This document shows positions 61,401 through 64,000 of a stretch of DNA of 64,000 nt, one piece after another. Positions within the stretch are counted from its first letter, which is position 1; every line of letters begins with the position of its first letter. The notes under the pieces were generated by a model, which saw only the letters and a program-made list of their open reading frames with translations, was not told the DNA's origin and did not search any database. Source of the stretch: Siphonodentalium dalli (lineage: Eukaryota; Mollusca; Scaphopoda; Gadilida; Siphonodentaliidae). The position numbers were made by a program, and so were the translations under genes. The stretch lies in the NCBI GenBank assembly GCA_032622095.1, contig CP136065.1:61427094-61491093 (forward strand), read 5' to 3'.

Positions 61401-63311
61401 TAATAAAGGTAGATTAAATTCTTTGATGACAAGTATCTATAAACAAAAATTTCATTGATATATGATAAACCATGTTTGGAAACGACAGATATCCAGACAC
61501 ATGTAATCCAGTATACTAAAAGAATAAACTCTGTTTCCTAATTCAGTTTAAAGACATTTGCCTTATCCAAGCCTTGAAATAGGGTGTCTGTCATTTGCAG
61601 AATGAGGTCCCCAGAGGGTGAATTTAGTGATGCTACCCCGCATAGCAGGCTAGCATCACCAAATTCACCCTCTGGGGGACCTCATTCTGCTTACACCTCA
61701 GAGGGTGAATTTGGTGATGCTTGGAGCCTGGCAGGTAGCAAGGACAAAATTATATTTTGTTTTTTGTGTAGGATGTTTCTATTTTGTACACCTTCAGCCT
61801 CAGTTGGTGCAGGGCGCCGAATATGACAACTCCATCGATTCAAATCGCAATAAGCGTTGAATTGCAATAGGGAAAGTTTACATCCTGATTCGTGTATCTG
61901 GGCAAGTTTGTCATTTGCTTTCCTGTGGGTTTGTGGGGGGGGGGGGGGGGGTATCATTATGCACTGTGCACTGGGGACCTCATTCTGAAAATGACAGACA
62001 CCCTATTTCAAGGCTTGGCCTTATCACAAACTTATAAATCGTGAAGTGATTTATAAAAGTTTGTGATTAGGCAAATGTCTTTAAACTGTGTAATTATATT
62101 TGGAAACAGATTACTCCTTATAATTATGGCTCAACCAACAGAATACATCAACATGAAAGTGCATTTTGAGTTTGACATATTGTTAAAAATTGGGCACTTT
62201 ATCGTGACGTCGCATGTCGTCGTGCCAAAACTCCTATGCTCAACTGTCACTTCGAAGTGATCCGCCCCTAACGTAATTATCATATTTAAATACAATTGCT
62301 CATTCTAAGCTAATGGCAAAATACTGTAGAAAATTAAGAGAGAGTAATTATAATAAAAGGTCGCCGACCACGCGTCCCCCCGAAAAGGAGGCTTTTTAGT
62401 AAGGATAGCTTTTTTTTAACTCTGTCAAAATTCATCGCACCGTGACCAAATTCAACCTTGGCCTTTGTCTTCTGAAATTTGAACCCCCTATCAAGAGATT
62501 CAGCTGAATTAAAAAACAATCAAATAAAAGAAAGTTAAATTATCATCCAGAAACCAAAATAATTGGCAAATTTTAAGTCGCCAAGGACCATAACTCCGGC
62601 AAAAGTTGAAATGTCGGGGGACAAGAAACAGACTCACCCTGACTGGTAGCAGCAACCTTGACATCTGATAAAGAGACTTACCCCTGACTGTGGTAGCAGC
62701 AGTGGCGGCTCGTTCGACATATGTTGGAATGTAGAATGATACAGCTGCAGGAAGACGAAGCTTGGACTCGTGCCGTTCTTCACAGCATCCTTCATGTTCG
62801 GCGACCGCAGAACGTCTCGCGGCTGCCTTGACTCGCTCAACGGAGACATCACAGATATAGTGTGACCTCTGTTCTTTTTCAAGTTCACACAATCAGTGAG
62901 ATCTTCAAATGTTGACGTTGACGTATCTGAATCGACAGGCGATGGTGTTAATTGTCTGGAATGAGGCTCAGGGAGAGCGAGTCTTTCACCACTCGCAGCA
63001 TTAGAATCCATAGAAATGACCTTGGATTCAGGTTTAAGATCACTAATATTATCGGCAACAATGTATGGCACTTCTTCGTTCTTAGCTTTATCAGAATCTC
63101 TTTGTTTGACGATATTCCAATCTTTGCTGAGTTCTTTTGGCGGTGAGACTTTTGATTTTGATGGTGACAGGTGTTCTGTCAAATATTCTTGCGGAGACGA
63201 TGAACCCTCTGAGCATGTGACTAGAGAAGGGGTGGAGTTACTGCGCTTTAATAATGGAGCCGCTTGTGTAAACTCGTCTCCATCTCCCACAATTTGACCA
63301 TCAACAATGCC
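40438..63311 (-). CDS. TSC2: Tuberin (TSC2), C-terminal 474 residues in 8 exons; 5' part off the right edge
   Basis: The minus-strand exons are 63311-62682, 61383-61285, 60167-59981, 59285-59146, 52087-52009, 41806-41715 and 40635-40438 (TGA), plus further upstream exons outside the window; the seven listed here join in phase with GT..AG introns. Visible residues 1-182 are disordered and Ser/Pro-rich, with K-N-R-G-H-T-I-S (T at 151), the counterpart of the human Akt site around T1462. The RapGAP domain begins at [10 protein letters not shown] (about 184), followed by [71 protein letters not shown] and [17 protein letters not shown]332 (HIGND) matches the human asparagine thumb N1643, and N340 matches N1651. 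The end, HIEDFTDYI, matches human SVEDFTEFV. The protein is the Rheb GTPase-activating subunit that restrains mTORC1 together with TSC1. Introns reach about 10 kb. Seven exons are visible; the call's count of eight includes the next one, which I infer off the edge. Confidence 0.95.
41495..41615. mobile_element. Single-hairpin fragment of the dual-hairpin MITE
   Basis: GGTGAATTTAGTGATGCTAGC and its inverse, then CTCTGGGGACCTCATTCTGT and AATGACAGGCACACT..CAGGCTTG. Only the right-hand hairpin and end remain. It lies in the last TSC2 intron. Confidence 0.8.
41890..42150. mobile_element. TTAA-type double-palindrome MITE, degenerate ends
   Basis: GTTTCATGAGGGGAGCTGC..GCATTAAAGATCCTGTGCC opens it. 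Two palindromes with GCATTCTCTTATATA arms and GAGTCTCCCATAGGGAGCC cores follow, and GGAAGCTCCAGTCATGAAAG closes it. It is in a TSC2 intron. Confidence 0.8.
42402..42846. mobile_element. Dual-hairpin hAT-type MITE, intact, 445 bp, perfect 8-bp TSD
   Basis: CAAGCCTGGATATAGTGTGT opens and ATTTTAAGGCTTG closes it, with CCAACTAG on both sides (42394-42401 and 42847-42854). The layout is: terminal repeat with GTGTCTGTCATT; hairpin 1 built on GAATGAGGTCCCCAGAGGGTGAATT..; a spacer of about 200 bp; hairpin 2 with the same arms; inverted terminal repeat. There is no ORF. Confidence 0.92.
43287..43685. mobile_element. TTAA / CCCTTTACCC double-palindrome MITE, intact, 399 bp
   Basis: TTAA is at both ends (43287-43290 and 43682-43685) with inverted CCCTTTACCCAACAG / TTGTTGGGTAAAGGG. 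The two internal palindromes are identical in plan to those at 30497-30952, including the spacer AATTATAAAATTGTTAAAGA. It is in a TSC2 intron. Confidence 0.92.
43757..43866. mobile_element. One arm of the CAGTAATGCCCTAA palindrome family
   Basis: TACAGTAATGCTCTAATTAA..CGACTCCCTAACCACAGC..CCATTCATCGGAAAGCTCTC is a single arm ending at the family's centre. Confidence 0.8.
44215..44355. mobile_element. Right hairpin of a dual-hairpin MITE
   Basis: CTTTCCAGAGAAGATGAGGCC, CAGAATGAGGTCCCCAGAGG, a short loop with GCCCGCTATGCGGGATAGCG, then TTCACCCTCTGGGGACCTCA and AATGACAGGCACC..CAGGCCTG. The left half is absent. Confidence 0.8.
44570..44705. mobile_element. Short copy of the AGCCCTC..GAGGGCT MITE
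   Basis: GCAGCCCTCATAATTGGCTA and the inverted AATTAAGAGGGCTGC are the ends. The interior carries GCAATCAGCAATGCCG and GTTGCCATAGCAGATTGCCG. It belongs with 15230-15905 and 63808-63925. Confidence 0.75.
45600..46345. repeat. CTCTAGATGGGAG / AGCCATCTTGGAT repeat array, interrupted
   Basis: Units carry GATCACCTCTAGATGGGAGC, GCTGGCAGCCATCTTGGATT, TACTCTTTGCAT..CTAAATCCTTT and CACACCTTGCAGAGC..ATCATCACCAAACTTC. The array runs in inverse orientation to 32595-33200. It is split by the U2-headed sequence at 46000-46255, after which GGCCACCAGCAGCCATCTTGG resumes. Confidence 0.75.
46000..46255 (+). mobile_element. SINE-like element with a U2 snRNA 5' head
   Basis: The first 22 nt, ATCGCTTCTCGG followed by CCTTTTGGCT, equal the conserved 5' end of U2 snRNA. 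The match then stops: the next U2 bases (AAGATCAAGTGT) are replaced by CGAGCCCGTGCTG. The following 210 bp are GC-rich and unlike the surroundings, and the sequence ends in nine A (46247-46255). This layout (snRNA head, unrelated body, A tail) is that described for SINEU-type elements. Clear target duplications were not found. It is too diverged after nt 22 to be a U2 gene. Confidence 0.6.
47579..47994. mobile_element. TTAA / CCCTTTCATGACGGGAGCT double-palindrome MITE, 416 bp
   Basis: TTAA at both ends (47579-47582, 47991-47994), inverted CCCTTTCATGACGGGAGCT / AGCTCCAGTCATGAAAGGG, and two CATTCTCTTATATA palindromes. The spacer is made of degenerate TTTTATCATTTTTTCTTACA repeats. It is in a TSC2 intron. 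Confidence 0.9.
48085..48902. mobile_element. hAT-type MITE, 818 bp
   Basis: The ends TAGGGCTCTGCGAATT and the inverse TAGGGCCCTGCGAATC match at 14 of 16 positions. The flanking octamers GCTGTTTC and TATGTTTC agree at six of eight positions. Subterminal TCGAATC / GATTCGA motifs recur. A second end-like sequence, TTTGCAGGGCCCTAG, is at 49515-49529 after a stretch with ACGAATCGAACATT. Confidence 0.75.
49645..50070. mobile_element. Dual-hairpin MITE copy, right end eroded
   Basis: CAAGCCTGCAAATTGTGTGT opens it. Both hairpins and the spacer (GATCTAGGATCA.., CACCCATGTGTCACCTCG) are present, ending AATGACAGACACACAG, but the final AAGGCTTG end is missing. Confidence 0.85.
50494..51674. mobile_element. 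TTTAAAGATGGTCTATCTCTT element, 1.18 kb
   Basis: TTTAAAGATGGTCTATCTCTT at the left and AAGAGATAGACTAACTTTAAA at the right are inverted ends. Inside are AATTGATAGAAGCCTTTCCGG.. and ATTTATACCCCGCAAAC near the right end, shared with 58733-59128. A diverged tandem duplication (units from 50985 and 51185) contains GAAACA(G/A)ACCC..CTGTT and AACATGTGAC. Confidence 0.7.
51719..51975. mobile_element. TTAA-type double-palindrome MITE beside a TSC2 exon
   Basis: TTTAACCCTTCCATGATTGG opens it. Palindromes with ATGCATTCTCCTATATATGC / GCATATACAAG and CAGTGGATTCTCTTATATATGC arms follow, and GCGCCAGTCATAAAAGTG closes it. Its end lies about 35 bp from the TSC2 splice donor at 52008. Confidence 0.75.
52259..52930. 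repeat. Diverged tandem repeat, four to five units of about 150 bp
   Basis: Units share ATGACCG..GACAGAC, TTCCAGATAAACAAAGATGAA, AACAAAATGATTG.ACACTCCATTGAATGTCC and GTAGTGAACATCCATACCAA..TTTCAT. No frame is conserved between units. It lies in a TSC2 intron directly after exon 52009-52087. Confidence 0.75.
53457..53682. repeat. Left inverted terminal repeat of the DIRS-like element
   Basis: It begins ATGATATTTAAAAATATA and runs through ACTGAACTATATGGATAGATG to CCAGTTTATTT. The inner 195 bp are almost identical to the inverse of 58244-58441. The outermost bases differ from the right end (CCTTAAAGAAAGCCTGA against CGCCAAAGGAAGCCCTC), as expected for DIRS, whose outer ends are unequal. A run of 27 A (53350-53376) lies about 80 bp outside it. 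Confidence 0.85.
53749..53846. repeat. Internal complementary region (circle-junction copy)
   Basis: The first half is the reverse complement of the left outer end (53457-53513) and the second half is the reverse complement of the right outer end (58408-58447), fused without extra bases. Confidence 0.75.
54180..57100. other. Interior of the DIRS-like element: decayed, repeated coding-like segments
   Basis: It is richer in GC than its surroundings. A segment at 56265-56465 is related to 54200-54365 at about 60-65% (for example CGAACGACCTGCA.. then ..GAGGCCCA(T/C)TCC..CGATGGC). In the + frame it reads [26 protein letters not shown] (within 56122-56514, 130 codons); the 54.2 kb copy has stops. 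It may be a remnant of a gag-like ORF, but its strand conflicts with the orientation implied by the complementary region, so the assignment is open. A direct duplication lies at 55345-55760. Confidence 0.4.
55345..55760. repeat. Tandem duplication, two units of about 200 bp
   Basis: Both units contain AGGACAAATCC(A/G)GCATA, ACCGAAGCG(A/C)GCAGAGTTG, TCAGGCCCTTATGAT, CCTGCAAGGAAAGG, AGCTTCCT..AAAGCTGAG and CAAACGTCTTTGCC. Divergence is about 15%. Confidence 0.85.
57205..57565. repeat. CCGCGGTATC-rich palindromic field
   Basis: Motifs ACCGCGGTAT, GCGGTATCA, GATACCGC, TACCGCTACC and TTACCGGTATCACC recur in both orientations over about 350 bp, near the right end of the DIRS-like interior. The local GC and CpG content is high. 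It is possibly a separate small MITE. Confidence 0.55.
58244..58447. repeat. Right inverted terminal repeat of the DIRS-like element
   Basis: It starts AAAATAAACTGGCTAATTCA and ends GGCTTCCTTTGGCGGAAATAT, the inverse of the left repeat except at the outermost end. Confidence 0.85.
58733..59128. mobile_element. Short copy of the GATGGTCTATCTCTT element, next to a TSC2 splice donor
   Basis: TAAGGATGGTCTATCTCTTC and AAGAGATAGACAATCTTTAA are inverted ends. The right inner part (CAATTGATAGAAGTATTTCC.., TTATGCCCCGGAAAC) matches 51560-51640. Its end is 17 bp from the TSC2 exon edge at 59146. Confidence 0.75.
59314..59716. mobile_element. Dual-hairpin hAT-type MITE, intact, 403 bp, perfect 8-bp TSD
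   Basis: CATGCCTTGCTATAGTGTGT and ACACTATTTCAAGGCTTG are the ends. TATGTTAG flanks both (59306-59313, 59717-59724). Both hairpins and the central spacer are present. It lies between TSC2 exons 59146-59285 and 59981-60167. Confidence 0.93.
61544..62088. mobile_element. Small palindromic MITE, host of a nested insertion
   Basis: CAGTTTAAAGACATTTGCCT..TATC at the left and GATTAGGCAAATGTCTTTAAACTG at the right are inverted. With the inserted element removed, the site becomes a single palindrome of about 87 bp centred near TATAAATCGTGAAGTGATTTATA. Confidence 0.85.
61568..62017. mobile_element. Dual-hairpin hAT-type MITE, 450 bp, perfect 8-bp TSD, nested
   Basis: CAAGCCTTGAAATAGGGTGT and ACCCTATTTCAAGGCTTG are the ends. 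GCCTTATC flanks both (61560-61567, 62018-62025). The first hairpin is intact. The middle is replaced by unrelated sequence with a run of 17 G (61935-61951), and only the end of the second hairpin remains. It lies in a TSC2 intron. Confidence 0.92.
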
Positions 63312-63807
63312 CTGAAAACAGATGATTGGTCATTTGTTCATGAGTCGCACAAAAAAATATTATTTTGAGCTGTTTGAGAGTATAATTCATTTTTCCTAAA
63401 AAGATGCCCAAAAGATGAACTATATCTCCGCGTTTGTACCGACAGGATGAATGGGTTAAACATTTTTGTCGCTAACTGGTACCTGCTTCGATTAGTCATG
63501 CATGAATGACTCCAGCATATAATCTTGTGTTCTGACCTGCATCTGTCAATTTTTATTTTCTCCTCGCGGCCGACGAATCTAAGGGAGTATCTTTCTGAAT
63601 TGTCAATTTGCAATATATTTGTAGCTACCCAACTTGAAATTTATTTGTCACTAACCCAATCATTTTAATATTTATATTGGCTTCGTTTGGGAAAGTTCTG
63701 CTTCATACACAAATTTTCCGTATTTTCATAAAGCAAAAATAAGAAACAGATTGCATGTCTCCCATAAAGTGGATTGTTGGCATTTTAGAAACCAATCTAT
63801 TTATGCA

Positions 63808-63925
63808 TATAAATGCAGTCCTCGAAATTGGCCATGGCAATAAGCAATGATGTGGGAAATGCTGTGGCAACATGTGGAATTTGCCAGGGTCCATTTTCCT
63901 AATTTTGAAACTGAAACGAGGGCTG
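63808..63925. mobile_element. Copy of the GTCCTCGAAATTGGCC MITE
   Basis: GCAGTCCTCGAAATTGGCCA and the inverted CTAATTTTGAAACTGAAACGAGGGCTG are the ends. The interior has ATGCTGTGGCAACATGTGG as in 15230-15905. It is in a TSC2 intron. Confidence 0.7.
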
Positions 63926-63934
63926 TAAATGTTT

Positions 63935-64000
63935 AACAGTTTCATAATAGGAGCTGCGCTGAGGCAGCAGTAAAGATCCTGTGCCAGTGCATTCTCTTAT
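63935..64000. mobile_element. TTAA-type double-palindrome MITE, cut by the window end
   Basis: GTTTCATAATAGGAGCTGCG..GCAGTAAAGATCCTGTGCCA..GCATTCTCTTAT matches the left end of the family (compare 41890). The rest is outside the window. Confidence 0.75.

Noticed and set aside
63338-63613. Candidate further upstream TSC2 exon on the minus strand
   Set aside because: The 91-codon frame has no similarity to tuberin, and no acceptor/donor pair fits the phase-0 start of exon 62682-63311.

Overview
This is a 64 kb window of an animal nuclear genome: spliced genes with GT..AG introns, very long repeat-filled introns, and intergenic DNA packed with MITE-like elements. The proteins (renalase, an MZB1/pERp1-like ER protein, tuberin) are animal proteins. 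The abundant spacer motifs (for example 'gggccataactctgg', 'acggacggac' and 'ggcataataa') are, as far as I recall, common in molluscan introns. A mollusc, perhaps a bivalve or gastropod, is my best guess; the species cannot be named from the sequence.

Four protein-coding genes can be assembled exon by exon with consistent splice phases. (1) Renalase, + strand, 7 exons, 553-10967, complete, 344 aa. (2) An MZB1/pERp1 homologue, - strand, 4 exons, 25028 down to 17199, complete, 198 aa, with a signal peptide, a CxxC motif and a C-terminal HTEL ER-retention signal. (3) An unrecognised two-pass membrane protein, + strand, 4 exons, 26979-32413, 168 aa. (4) The 3' part of tuberin (TSC2), - strand, 8 exons, 63311 down to 40438, covering a disordered regulatory stretch, the whole RapGAP domain and the C-terminus; the N-terminal exons lie beyond the right edge. 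Renalase and MZB1 are convergent. MZB1 and the membrane-protein gene are divergent, with about 1.95 kb between them. The membrane-protein gene and TSC2 are convergent. Nothing suggests that the four genes work in one pathway.

The rest is mostly mobile DNA. Clear items with target-site duplications (TSDs) or terminal inverted repeats are: a dual-hairpin hAT-type MITE family (three copies with perfect 8-bp TSDs at 42402-42846, 59314-59716 and 61568-62017); other hAT-type non-autonomous elements at 15327-15871, 20419-20861, 38283-39622 and 48085-48902; TTAA-flanked CCCTTT-ended (piggyBac-type) palindromic MITEs; a 213-bp TA-flanked palindrome at 33287-33499; an approximately 5 kb element with about 200-bp inverted ends plus an internal complementary region, the signature of DIRS retrotransposons, at 53457-58447; and a SINE-like sequence whose first 22 nt equal the 5' end of U2 snRNA, at 46000-46255. 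Two unusual short-motif fields are also present: GATATC-rich DNA at 28960-30060 and CTTAAGCGCAATT-rich DNA at 7080-7530 and 18345-18605.

The most unusual systems here are the DIRS-like circle-junction architecture, the U2-headed element and the nested MITE insertions that allow relative dating. I saw no tRNA, rRNA or CRISPR, and no intact transposase or reverse transcriptase.
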